From a bacterium (GTDB taxonomy: Bacteria > Actinomycetota > Acidimicrobiia > Acidimicrobiales > Ilumatobacteraceae), in NCBI GenBank assembly GCA_029977615.1, contig JAPOKO010000002.1, positions 49,920 through 113,919 on the forward strand: a stretch of DNA of 64,000 nucleotides, given 5' to 3'. The translations under genes were made by a program, and so were the position numbers. Every line of letters starts with the position of its first letter. Within the stretch, counting starts at the first letter, position 1. Under the pieces are notes generated by a model that searched no databases, had not been told where the DNA came from, and saw only the letters and a list, made by a program, of their open reading frames with translations. Positions 16,788 through 26,494 of this stretch are shown in pieces.

Positions 16788-16826
16788 CACGGTCACTCTG
16801 TCACATGGGTGTGTCATGCTGTGGCC

Positions 16827-17180
16827 ATGAGCACCTCGACCACTATGCAGTTTGCGGCTGTTGCGCGCTTAATTGCCAGTGAAACTCAACGTTTCGGGTT
16901 GCTTGCTCCAAGTTTTCGTAGCCCTCCACGGGTCATTGGTGTAAATCGAACTGTCCGACGTCGTGAAGGTGGTGGAGTGGTGGCAGTTGCTCTTCGCGAT
17001 CGACCATTCGTTGCCATCCTTGGCGACATGATCGAAGGTGTAGTGGTGGTTAATCAACTCAACGCGCCAGATTCAGATCATGTACGCACAGCGTTGTGGT
17101 CCATTCTTTCCATTCACGGATATGTTGCAACGCAGGAAGTAGATGTGCATGTTCCAGTGGTTCAGCCGCGCGTTGCGTAA
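16827..17180 (+). CDS. Conserved-looking hypothetical protein
   Basis: 117 aa, no signal peptide or transmembrane helix. It contains RSPPRVIGVNRTVRRREGGGVVAVALRDRPFVAILGDMIEGVVVVNQL, which looks like a compact beta-rich core, and a C-terminal QEVDVHVPVVQPRVA. I do not recognise the family. The region between this and the divergent nuclease gene is about 40 bp. CATGCT ends 6 nt before ATG 16827, a variant leaderless hexamer. Third-position composition and length argue for a real gene. Confidence 0.55.
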   Translation: MSTSTTMQFAAVARLIASETQRFGLLAPSFRSPPRVIGVNRTVRRREGGGVVAVALRDRPFVAILGDMIEGVVVVNQLNAPDSDHVRTALWSILSIHGYVATQEVDVHVPVVQPRVA

Positions 17181-17205
17181 CTAACTGCTCAACTACGATG
17201 GTGTA

Positions 17206-19077
17206 GTGACAACGCAGCACCATATACGCAAAGAAATTCAATTTCTTCGCGCAGTCGCAGTCACCTTAGTGGTGCTTAGCCATTTGGGTATTGGAATGTT
17301 CAGCGGTGGTTTTGTTGGCGTGGACATGTTCTTTGTGGTGTCTGGTTTTGTTATCGGCCTAACCATGGTGAATGAACAAACCTCCACGGGAAAGGTTTCC
17401 TTTAGACGATTCTTTGAACGCCGGTTCTTCCGCATATTCCCGCCACTTTCGTTCATGGTTGCGGTCATGTCGGTATACGCGTATTTCATTGTTCCGTTTA
17501 CTAAAGCTCAAGACTTCTTCATTCAGCAAGCCCGGGCCGCTCTGTTTAGCTACGGCAACTTTTTCTTCATGTTCCGGAAACTGAATTATTTCGTTCAATC
17601 TGGCGATATCACTTTTTTTCTTCACACCTGGTCGCTTGGAGTAGAAGAACAGTTTTATATTGCGCTACCAATTGTGCTCGGAGCGTTGGCTTTAATCGGC
17701 AGACGTTTTGACGCTGCGCATCGAATCCGTATTTGGACTATTGGATTTGTCGTTCTTGGTTTGGCCTCAGCGTTCACAATGTACGGGGCAAGCAATGAAC
17801 AATTCGGTTGGTTTACACCGAATTTCCGGCAGGAATTTCTGTTTTATTCTCCGTTCACCAGAGCTTGGGAGTTTTTCTTAGGGTTGCTTGTCGCGATTGC
17901 AGTATTGCGATACGAACGAGGGAAAAAGTATTTTGGCTCCACAATTCGAACTGTGTTGTCGGTGTTTTCCGTTCTGGTCATTGTTTACGTTTTAGTGACG
18001 AGGGTTGATGGCAATGGATCACAGATAGGTGCTTGTGCGTTAACCGCTCTGGCAACGGGGCTGCTGATTTTTTCACTTTCAGGTTCGAAACTTGACATTC
18101 AGAGATTCTTCGGAATTCGGTTGTTTCAAGCAATCGGAAATAGCTCGTACTCCATTTACCTATGGCATTGGATCGGTGTCTCAGTTTCGTTAGACCTCAT
18201 GAGGCCAGATTCGTCAGTAGATAAATCCATATTGGTCGTTGTTTCGATGCTTCCCGCAGCGTTTTCCTATCGCTTTATTGAGCAGCCATTTCGAAAATTG
18301 CGAACAGGAAGAACCAGTACAAAAGTTGTTGCCGGTATTGCAATGGTGATGATTCCATCATTGATGCTGTTCGGACTTGATATCACGAAAACCCAGGCTC
18401 GTGAAAGCTACGGAAACGTATACGCGAGTGCGGTCCTAGACGGCTGCGATTTCATGAATGATGTGTGTGTGGTGGGAGAAGACACATCTGCAAATAAAGT
18501 GTTGTTGTACGGAGATTCGCATATTTATCAATTGATTCCTATCTTCGTTGATTACGCAAAGACGCACGATGTTCAAATCACCACTTGTGCATTGGTGTGT
18601 AATGGCAAAAAATATTCAACTATAAAAGATGGAACTTTTGCTCCGGGAAACTTTGATCTCGTCATTAACTCCTTTAAAACAAATAGTGAGGAATTGAGCA
18701 GAGAAGTACGACTAGATCTTGCAACTACATTCAGTAAATTCGCTTCAGATCGCGGGGCTAAGCACCTCATTGTGCTCGACAATCCGTTTTATGCGGAAAG
18801 TGTTGCACCGCGGCGAATTCGAATGCCTAAATTGGAACCGCTCTCTCGCGCCGATCAGGATGCTGTCGCAAACCCAATTACCCAGAATTGGAAAGATGAT
18901 GCCGGAGATGGAACATTTTTCTATGATCCGTTTACGGTGTTGTGCAATGCAACGGAATGTCCGCTTGAAAAAGACGGAAAAGTGTTGTACCTCGATAACA
19001 ACCACTTATCTATGGCGGGGGTTCGTTTGCTTGAGCCAAGCCTGATTGACCTGGTCAATCAGATTCTTGGCAGTTAA
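17206..19077 (+). CDS. OafA-type O-acyltransferase with C-terminal SGNH domain
   Basis: 623-aa membrane acyltransferase that likely acetylates cell-surface glycan or peptidoglycan. Residues ~1-380 form the acyltransferase_3 domain with about ten helices; the first is EIQFLRAVAVTLVVLSHLGIG (R-A-x-A-x-x-x-V-x-x-x-H motif, His essential in the family), followed by GGFVGVDMFFVVSGFVIG and HTWSLGVEEQFYIALP. After one more helix comes a periplasmic SGNH module with LLYGDSHIYQL (Ser) and DNNHLSMAGVRLL (Asp/His). GTG 17206 is supported by TACGAT ending 6 nt upstream. Codons look somewhat more AT-rich than in neighbours, and tRNA-Leu lies 43 bp downstream, so acquisition by transfer is possible. Confidence 0.88.
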   Translation: MTTQHHIRKEIQFLRAVAVTLVVLSHLGIGMFSGGFVGVDMFFVVSGFVIGLTMVNEQTSTGKVSFRRFFERRFFRIFPPLSFMVAVMSVYAYFIVPFTKAQDFFIQQARAALFSYGNFFFMFRKLNYFVQSGDITFFLHTWSLGVEEQFYIALPIVLGALALIGRRFDAAHRIRIWTIGFVVLGLASAFTMYGASNEQFGWFTPNFRQEFLFYSPFTRAWEFFLGLLVAIAVLRYERGKKYFGSTIRTVLSVFSVLVIVYVLVTRVDGNGSQIGACALTALATGLLIFSLSGSKLDIQRFFGIRLFQAIGNSSYSIYLWHWIGVSVSLDLMRPDSSVDKSILVVVSMLPAAFSYRFIEQPFRKLRTGRTSTKVVAGIAMVMIPSLMLFGLDITKTQARESYGNVYASAVLDGCDFMNDVCVVGEDTSANKVLLYGDSHIYQLIPIFVDYAKTHDVQITTCALVCNGKKYSTIKDGTFAPGNFDLVINSFKTNSEELSREVRLDLATTFSKFASDRGAKHLIVLDNPFYAESVAPRRIRMPKLEPLSRADQDAVANPITQNWKDDAGDGTFFYDPFTVLCNATECPLEKDGKVLYLDNNHLSMAGVRLLEPSLIDLVNQILGS

Positions 19078-19120
19078 GAAAGCACAACTGCGATGAAACG
19101 CGCCTAACCTACACACCCAA

Positions 19121-19205
19121 GCCCAGGTGGCGGAATGGTAGACGCGGGGGGCTTAAACCCCCCTGGCTAGAAATAGCCGTATGAGTTCGAGTCTCATCCC
19201 GGGCA
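19121..19205 (+). tRNA. tRNA-Leu (anticodon UAA)
   Basis: Class II tRNA, 85 nt, 3' CCA not encoded. The anticodon stem GGGGG/CCCCC encloses the loop CTTAAAC with anticodon TAA at 19154-19156. The long variable arm folds as GGCTA-GAAA-TAGCC, and the T-arm is ATGAG-TTCGAGT-CTCAT. The acceptor stem GCCCAGG/CCCGGGC has one A-C mismatch at the fifth pair, unusual for a functional tRNA and worth checking as a sequence error. It decodes UUA/UUG leucine codons. Confidence 0.93.
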
Positions 19206-19259
19206 CAAGTATTGATAATCAACATCGCGTATTGGCAAGGTGTCGGGCAGACTAGAGGG

Positions 19260-20405
19260 ATGCCATTACCAACCGGGACGCCAACGAATGACCAGTTGCG
19301 CTCGGCCCTTGATGCTCGCACATCACAAATGCTTGCTCATGTGCAGCAGTTCGTTGATCTTGAGTCGCCATCGAATGAACCAGATGACTTGCAGCGCAGC
19401 GCAGAGTTTCTCGCTGATGTCATGACGCAGGTGTTGGGCAAAGCACCAGAAATCATTCCTGGCACAAAAGGCCCACATGTGCACTGGAAAGGTGGCGACA
19501 ACGCGAAGGTGTTATTCGTTGGCCATCACGACACCGTGTTTCCAAAGGGCACGGTTGCGAAGCGTGGCTTCAGTGTCGACGGTGACATCGCGCGCGGTCC
19601 AGGAATTTTCGATATGAAGGCTGGAATTATTCAGGCAATTTATGGAATGAGCGAAATTCGCGAGTGCGAGCATGTTGAATTTTTAATCTCTTCTGATGAA
19701 GAAATTGGCTCTTATACATCTCGCGAACTCATTGAGGCACGCGCGTTGGCAGCAGGGAATGTTTTGGTGCTCGAACCAAGCGGTAACGACGATGCGTTGA
19801 AGATTGCGCGCAAAGGTGTGGGCACGTTCACTGTTGACATCGTTGGTCGCGCAAGCCATGCCGGCTTAGAACCTGAAAAAGGAGTCAACGCGCTCATTGA
19901 GCTTGCCGCACAGGTTCAGGCCATTGCCGCAATTGCAAAACCAGAAGTTGGCACAACGGTCACACCAACAGTTGCAACTGCAGGTACTACAGAAAATGTG
20001 GTCCCTGCAAGCGCGAGAATCACGGTTGATACTCGTGTAAATCTTCCAGCAGAGAAGCAACGTGTCGAACAAGCATTCGCTTCGCTGAAACCAACAGTAA
20101 ATGGTGCAACTCTGTCAGTGAGCGGATCAATCAATCGTCCGCCGATGCACGAGTCTGCAGCGCTCGCTTTGTACGAAATAGCAAAGCGTGTTGCTCCTGA
20201 GGTAGGTATACACAACTTGCAAGGCATCGCTGTTGGCGGTGGATCAGATGGAAACTTCACCGCAGCAATTGGTGTTCCAACACTTGACGGCCTTGGTGCT
20301 TGTGGTGGTGGTGCGCATGCAGACACCGAATACATCAAGGTGTCGAAAATGGGCGAGCGAGCAGCACTGGTTGCCGCAATTGTGCGTGAAATAGTTAACG
20401 GCTAA
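19260..20405 (+). CDS. M20-family metallopeptidase (glutamate carboxypeptidase-like)
   Basis: 381-aa di-zinc peptidase of the M20/carboxypeptidase G2 type, cytosolic. Metal and catalytic motifs in order: LFVGHHDTVFPKG (His, Asp), ARGPGIFDMKAGI (bridging Asp), SSDEEIGS (catalytic Glu then Glu ligand), and GACGGGAHADTEYI (final His). The dimerisation lid domain is the stretch beginning KGVGTFTVDIVGRASHAG. A start 48 nt upstream exists in frame, but ATG 19260 is preferred: CAGACT, a variant leaderless hexamer, ends 6 nt before it, and the longer form would begin next to the tRNA. Substrate may be an N-acyl amino acid or gamma-glutamyl/folate-like compound; not resolvable. Confidence 0.85.
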   Translation: MPLPTGTPTNDQLRSALDARTSQMLAHVQQFVDLESPSNEPDDLQRSAEFLADVMTQVLGKAPEIIPGTKGPHVHWKGGDNAKVLFVGHHDTVFPKGTVAKRGFSVDGDIARGPGIFDMKAGIIQAIYGMSEIRECEHVEFLISSDEEIGSYTSRELIEARALAAGNVLVLEPSGNDDALKIARKGVGTFTVDIVGRASHAGLEPEKGVNALIELAAQVQAIAAIAKPEVGTTVTPTVATAGTTENVVPASARITVDTRVNLPAEKQRVEQAFASLKPTVNGATLSVSGSINRPPMHESAALALYEIAKRVAPEVGIHNLQGIAVGGGSDGNFTAAIGVPTLDGLGACGGGAHADTEYIKVSKMGERAALVAAIVREIVNG

Positions 20406-20411
20406 CGCCGA

Positions 20412-22159
<1,748 letters not shown>

Positions 22160-22205
22160 ACCCTGCACTGTACAACCCAAACCGCTCCAGTTAGCCTGAT
22201 GGCGC

Positions 22206-22952
22206 ATGTCCCGACCATCTTTCACTCGTTTTTCGGTGTTTTTCCCTATGTGGAATGAAGAGGAGTATCTCCAACGTGCATTGAATGCTGCGATTGAACT
22301 TGGAGACGAACTGATCGCCAACGGCACGGTGCAGGACTATGAAATGGTCATTGTGAATGATGCTTCAACAGATGCAACGCCACAATTGGCGGATGCTGCG
22401 GCAGCAGCAAACCCGCGGATCAAAGTGGTTCATCATCCGGTAAATCGCAAACTGGGCGGATCAATAAAGTCGGGTTTTGCTGCCTCAACTGGTGATGTTG
22501 TGCTGTACACAGATGCCGATTTGCCGTTTGACTTTCGTGAAGTGCACAAAGCATTGCGACTGATGCATCAATATGAAGCAGACATTGTTGCTGCTTATCG
22601 ATTTGATCGCACTGACGAAGGCTACGTGAGAGTGGTGTATTCATTTTTGTACAACATCATGGTGCGCGCACTATTCGGTTGTCGCTTCCGAGATGTGAAC
22701 TTTGCGTTCAAATTGGTTCGCAGAAATGTTCTTGACAATGTTCATCTGACCAGCGAAGGTTCCTTCATTGATGCTGAATTGATGGTTAGCGCACGAAAGC
22801 TTGGAATGAGCGTCGTGCAATTTGGTGTTGATTATTTTCCGCGCACTCGTGGTGTATCAACGTTGAGTTCACCATCTGTCATCGTGAAAATTCTGAAAGA
22901 AGCATGGTCGTTGCGCGCGCACCTCAATGCACTCGCACCGAAAAAATCATGA
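22206..22952 (+). CDS. Family 2 glycosyltransferase (dolichyl-phosphate-mannose-synthase-like)
   Basis: 248-aa GT-A enzyme: VFFPMWNEEEYLQRAL, YEMVIVNDASTDATPQLAD (first Asp of the nucleotide site), NRKLGGSIKSGF, VLYTDADLPFD (D-x-D), and YRFDRTDEGYVRVVYSF with the family's R-x-x-x-S/Y pattern. No C-terminal membrane domain, so it resembles DPM1-type polyprenyl-phosphate sugar transferases used in actinobacterial wall glycan export. The stop overlaps the L,D-transpeptidase start by 4 nt (ATGA), suggesting a wall-related operon. TAGCCT ends 8 nt before ATG 22206, one base outside the usual spacing. Confidence 0.82.
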   Translation: MSRPSFTRFSVFFPMWNEEEYLQRALNAAIELGDELIANGTVQDYEMVIVNDASTDATPQLADAAAAANPRIKVVHHPVNRKLGGSIKSGFAASTGDVVLYTDADLPFDFREVHKALRLMHQYEADIVAAYRFDRTDEGYVRVVYSFLYNIMVRALFGCRFRDVNFAFKLVRRNVLDNVHLTSEGSFIDAELMVSARKLGMSVVQFGVDYFPRTRGVSTLSSPSVIVKILKEAWSLRAHLNALAPKKS

Positions 22953-23986
22953 ACGACAAGTTTGATAACTATTACGAGGGCGACTTCGAATACGACGAAG
23001 ACTTCTTGGGCGACGATGTTTTTCCTGTGCAAAGCACCTACGAACGTTGGAGGCCAGCACTTGTTGCTTTTGCGGTGCTGATCACAGTTATTGCATTTGG
23101 CGTACTCACAAGTGACAATCAAAACGAAAGTGCAAATGGAAGTTCTGATTCCACAATTGAGCAATCGACAATCCCCGTGGTCACGGTTCCACTCACGCGC
23201 ACCTTAAAGCCAGGCATGAAGGGCGACGATGTGTTGCGCTTGCAGCAGCGTCTGTCTGCCTTGCGCTTTGATCCGGGTCCGCACGATGGTGTTTATGGCC
23301 AAAACACTGTGCAGGCCGTATGGGCATTCCAGAAACTGGTGATGCAAACTCCACGTGAACGTGCAACCGATGAAGTCACTCCATCTACATGGGCAATTAT
23401 GGAGACTGCATCATTGGTATCTCCGCGTCGGCAAGCAGATTCTCCTAATCATGTTGAGATTTACCTTCCCGAACAAGTGTTGGTTGTGTTTAAGGGCTCG
23501 GAGCCGCAGTTGATTACTCATATTTCTACTGGCTCGAATGAAAAGTGGTGTGATGAAGTAACTATTGATCCAGGCCAGGACGGAAACAACACTTCACAGC
23601 AAATTAAGCAAGGAATTTGTGGCGAAGCAATTACTCCGCCAGGAATTTTCTACTTCTATAACCGTCACACCGGAATGCGCGAATCAAAACTGGGAAGTAT
23701 GTACAACCCTGTGTACTTCAACTATGGCATCGCAGTTCATGGTGCAATTTTGGTTCCGCTCAAACCCGTTTCACACGGTTGTGTGCGAATCCCAATGTCG
23801 GTTGCTCGCTACTTCCCAGCGCTGGTCAAATACGGCGATCGTGTGTACGTGTTTGACGGCATTAAAGAACCAGAAGAGTACGGATCTCCAGTTCCGCCGT
23901 TCGACAAACCGGACCCGAACTACACCACAACCACTTCTTCAACCGTCGCACCAAAACCTGGTGCTACGACCACCGTCGCTCCTTAG
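22949..23986 (+). CDS. L,D-transpeptidase with peptidoglycan-binding domain
   Basis: 345-aa single-pass membrane protein. A very acidic cytosolic N-terminus (residues 1-30) precedes one transmembrane helix (WRPALVAFAVLITVIAFGVL). A PG_binding_1 domain (GMKGDDVLRLQQRLSALRF ... YGQNTVQAVWAFQ) is followed by a YkuD catalytic domain with HGAILVPLKPVSHGCVRIP (His and Cys of the HxxxxSHGCxR motif). The tail is Thr/Pro-rich. It likely forms 3-3 crosslinks in peptidoglycan. The start overlaps the glycosyltransferase stop by 4 nt; an in-frame start 45 nt upstream is dismissed as lying inside that gene. Confidence 0.88.
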   Translation: MNDKFDNYYEGDFEYDEDFLGDDVFPVQSTYERWRPALVAFAVLITVIAFGVLTSDNQNESANGSSDSTIEQSTIPVVTVPLTRTLKPGMKGDDVLRLQQRLSALRFDPGPHDGVYGQNTVQAVWAFQKLVMQTPRERATDEVTPSTWAIMETASLVSPRRQADSPNHVEIYLPEQVLVVFKGSEPQLITHISTGSNEKWCDEVTIDPGQDGNNTSQQIKQGICGEAITPPGIFYFYNRHTGMRESKLGSMYNPVYFNYGIAVHGAILVPLKPVSHGCVRIPMSVARYFPALVKYGDRVYVFDGIKEPEEYGSPVPPFDKPDPNYTTTTSSTVAPKPGATTTVAP

Positions 23987-24021
23987 TTACTTGGCCCGTT
24001 TGCTGGAATAGGGTTCAATGC

Positions 24022-24927
24022 ATGGAACGCATTCAATACGACGAGTTTTCACTGTTTGCCGAAAACATCTCTGAGTATTCATTGACGGTGTCGCCGATGC
24101 CGACTGTTACTCGGGTGAACACCACACTGAGCGATGGTCGAGTTGTGAGTGCATTGAAGTGGGGAACTGCAGACCCACGTCTGGTGCTTGTGCACGGCAG
24201 TGGTCAAAACGCTCATACTTGGGACACCGTTGCATTGTCATTGAACATTCCCTTGATTGCCGTCGATTTACCAGGTCATGGTCATTCGTCATGGCGTGAA
24301 GATGCGATATACAGCCCGCAAGGAATGGCGCAAGATATCGCGGAAGTCATGAATGCTCACGCGAAACATGCAGTCGCCATTGTTGGCATGTCGCTTGGAG
24401 GGCTTACGTGTCTTGCACTTGCTCACGCACATCCAGAACTTGTTCCACACCTCGTGCTTGTGGACATTACGCCAGGGGTCACGAGCAAGAAGGCTAAAGC
24501 AGTGCTCGATTTCATTAATGGCCCACAAAGCTTTGCAAGTTTTGATGAACTCTTTGCACGCACGAAGGAACACAATCCAACGCGCAGTGAAGCAAGTTTG
24601 CGCCGAGGAATACTGCACAACGCAAAGCAAATCGAAGACGGTTCGTGGCAGTGGCGTTATGACCGTCGTGGACAAACTGAAACTGCTGGGTCTGCTCCCG
24701 GCCATGAGGCCCCGCGATCACCAATGTGGGACATGATCTCGTCTTGGAGTAAGCCGCTACTCATGGTTCGTGGAGGAGTGTCTCCCGTTGTTGATGACGA
24801 GGATATTGCAGAGTTGAAAAAGCGTTGTACTCAGGCAGAGGTAGTTGTGGTTGAAGGAGCAGGTCACAGCGTGCAGGGCGACCGTCCAGTGGAATTGGCA
24901 AATTTGCTCCGCCGCTTCGCCGAGTGA
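24022..24927 (+). CDS. Alpha/beta hydrolase
   Basis: 301-aa hydrolase: LVLVHGSGQNAHTWDTV (oxyanion), IAVDLPGHGHSSW, AIVGMSLGGLTCLALA (Ser nucleophile), then an acidic residue in SPVVDDEDIAELK and the His in VVEGAGHSVQGDRP. The N-terminal ~40 residues are an additional beta region. TAGGGT (24009-24014) ends 7 nt before ATG 24022. The TetR gene lies 25 bp downstream but has its own hexamer. The family covers esterases, lactonases and carbon-carbon hydrolases, so no substrate is offered. Confidence 0.8.
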   Translation: MERIQYDEFSLFAENISEYSLTVSPMPTVTRVNTTLSDGRVVSALKWGTADPRLVLVHGSGQNAHTWDTVALSLNIPLIAVDLPGHGHSSWREDAIYSPQGMAQDIAEVMNAHAKHAVAIVGMSLGGLTCLALAHAHPELVPHLVLVDITPGVTSKKAKAVLDFINGPQSFASFDELFARTKEHNPTRSEASLRRGILHNAKQIEDGSWQWRYDRRGQTETAGSAPGHEAPRSPMWDMISSWSKPLLMVRGGVSPVVDDEDIAELKKRCTQAEVVVVEGAGHSVQGDRPVELANLLRRFAE

Positions 24928-24952
24928 GTAATGACCGAATTAGCCTGATTTC

Positions 24953-25579
24953 ATGAAGCTTCTCGCGCCAACAAAAAAGCTGGGCCGTCCGTGCTCAACT
25001 GATGCTGGAGAAACACGCGAACGTCTTATTCACGAAGCTCGCGCATCGTTTGCCACCATTGGCTATGACGCAACAACCAATCGCACTGTTGCCGCTGCGG
25101 CGGGAATCACAACAGGTGCGATTTACCACTACTTTCCTTCAAAGCTCGATATGTATGTGGCTGCTTTCGAGCAAGTGCAAAACATGGTCACAGAAGCTGT
25201 AGTTGCAGCAGCGGCACCGTGTGATTCTCTGGTCGACAAGTTTTCGGCAATTATCGATGCGCTCACAGAGGTAAGTAAAAACGATCCATCGCTTCTTGGC
25301 TTTGTTGTTGGAGTTTCTGCAGAAGCTCGACGCCATCCGGAACTATCCGATGCCATTCGCCCCCTCCGAAAAGATTGGGCAATGTTCTTCCAACAGCTCT
25401 GTGAAAACGCCGTTGCCCGTGGGGAAGTCGGATCTGAAATGACAGCCCGAACACTGCAAGATCTGTTCGATGTAATGATTTCTGGTTTGGCGCGGTTTGC
25501 TTATGTCATCAATGATCGAGAGCGTGAAGACGCAGTTATTGATGGCTTGAAGCGATTTGTTGCTGCCGCTGTGTCCTGA
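24953..25579 (+). CDS. TetR-family transcriptional regulator
   Basis: 208 aa. The N-terminal helix-turn-helix reads RERLIHEARASFATIGYDATTNRTVAAAAGITTGAIYHYFPSKLDMYVAAF, the usual TetR DNA-binding signature; the remaining helices form the ligand/dimer domain. The neighbours (alpha/beta hydrolase upstream, RarD-like permease convergent) give no clear regulon. TAGCCT (24941-24946) ends 6 nt before ATG 24953. Its 3' end overlaps the convergent gene by 44 bp, so the two mRNAs are predicted to share a 44-nt antisense region. Confidence 0.88.
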   Translation: MKLLAPTKKLGRPCSTDAGETRERLIHEARASFATIGYDATTNRTVAAAAGITTGAIYHYFPSKLDMYVAAFEQVQNMVTEAVVAAAAPCDSLVDKFSAIIDALTEVSKNDPSLLGFVVGVSAEARRHPELSDAIRPLRKDWAMFFQQLCENAVARGEVGSEMTARTLQDLFDVMISGLARFAYVINDREREDAVIDGLKRFVAAAVS

Positions 25580-26456
25580 ACAAATCAACTAACACAAGCC
25601 CAAGGCATACCCAAATCAGTGAAAATCCTGCGACTTTGGACGAAGTGAGTATCTCGTTGTACATCAGCCAACCAATCAAGAAGTTCATTGTGGGAACGAT
25701 GTATTGCATTGGTCCAAGAATGGTGAGCGGTGTGCGCTGAGATGCGCTGGCAAACATCAGCAACGGAACTGCAGTAATCACGCCGGTGAATGCAACAAAA
25801 ATCCACTCCACCGAAGTGGCGGTGTTCTGAACACTGTCAGCATTGTTCCATGTTGTGCATAGATAAATGAATGCCGGAACGGCAAGCACAATTACTTCTG
25901 CGGTGAGGCTCTCTAATGGAGCAAGTGGAACTTTCTTTTTCAGGTAGGCATAGAACGTCCATGAGGTTGCAATGATCAGTGCAATCCATGGCACACGTCC
26001 GTATGCAACCGTGAGTAAAGCTATTCCGCCAACTGCAAAAGTCACTGCTACACGTTGAATTACGCGGAGCTTTTCATGTAACACGAAAACACCGACAACG
26101 ATGGTGAGGATTGGTGCAATGAAATAGCCAAGGGCCGTTTCGATGACGTGGTCGTTCACTACTGCCCACACATATGTTGCCCAATTAATGGTGAGAAGCA
26201 CGCTCGCAAGTGCAATACGGATCAACAGTTGAGGATTGCGTAATAAGCGCAAAAGAGGCGCTAAACGTCCTGTGGCGAGCATGACCACGGTAAGCACAAT
26301 TGCCGAAGAAGTAATTCGCCAGCCAATGAGTTCAAACGGATCGAAACCATGTAGTTCTTTCCAATACAACGTGAGAGCGCCCCAGATGAAATACACCGAA
26401 AGGGAGAGTGCAATTGCAGCCTGCGAAGTTTCTGGCTTGGCAACAGGCTTTGTCAT
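25536..26456 (-). CDS. RarD-type EamA-family permease
   Basis: 306 aa with ten hydrophobic helices in two EamA halves. The first half starts SLSVYFIWGALTLYWKEL and includes NDHVIETALGYFIAPILTIVVGVF, matching the RarD branch (typically N-x-H-V-x-E-x-S-L-G-Y-F-I-x-P). RarD proteins are exporters of unknown substrate. ATG 26456 has TAGCGT 9 nt upstream. The 3' end overlaps the TetR gene by 44 bp. Confidence 0.82.
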   Translation of the reverse strand: MTKPVAKPETSQAAIALSLSVYFIWGALTLYWKELHGFDPFELIGWRITSSAIVLTVVMLATGRLAPLLRLLRNPQLLIRIALASVLLTINWATYVWAVVNDHVIETALGYFIAPILTIVVGVFVLHEKLRVIQRVAVTFAVGGIALLTVAYGRVPWIALIIATSWTFYAYLKKKVPLAPLESLTAEVIVLAVPAFIYLCTTWNNADSVQNTATSVEWIFVAFTGVITAVPLLMFASASQRTPLTILGPMQYIVPTMNFLIGWLMYNEILTSSKVAGFSLIWVCLGLVLVDLFRTQRQQQIASSHQ

Positions 26457-26494
26457 GATTCGTTCACGCTAGTCGCGCGGGTAGCCTCTAATGA

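Noticed and set aside
19121..19260. Integration (att) site at tRNA-Leu
   Set aside because: I found no second copy of the tRNA 3' end nearby and no integrase or transposase, so only the weak composition hint remains.
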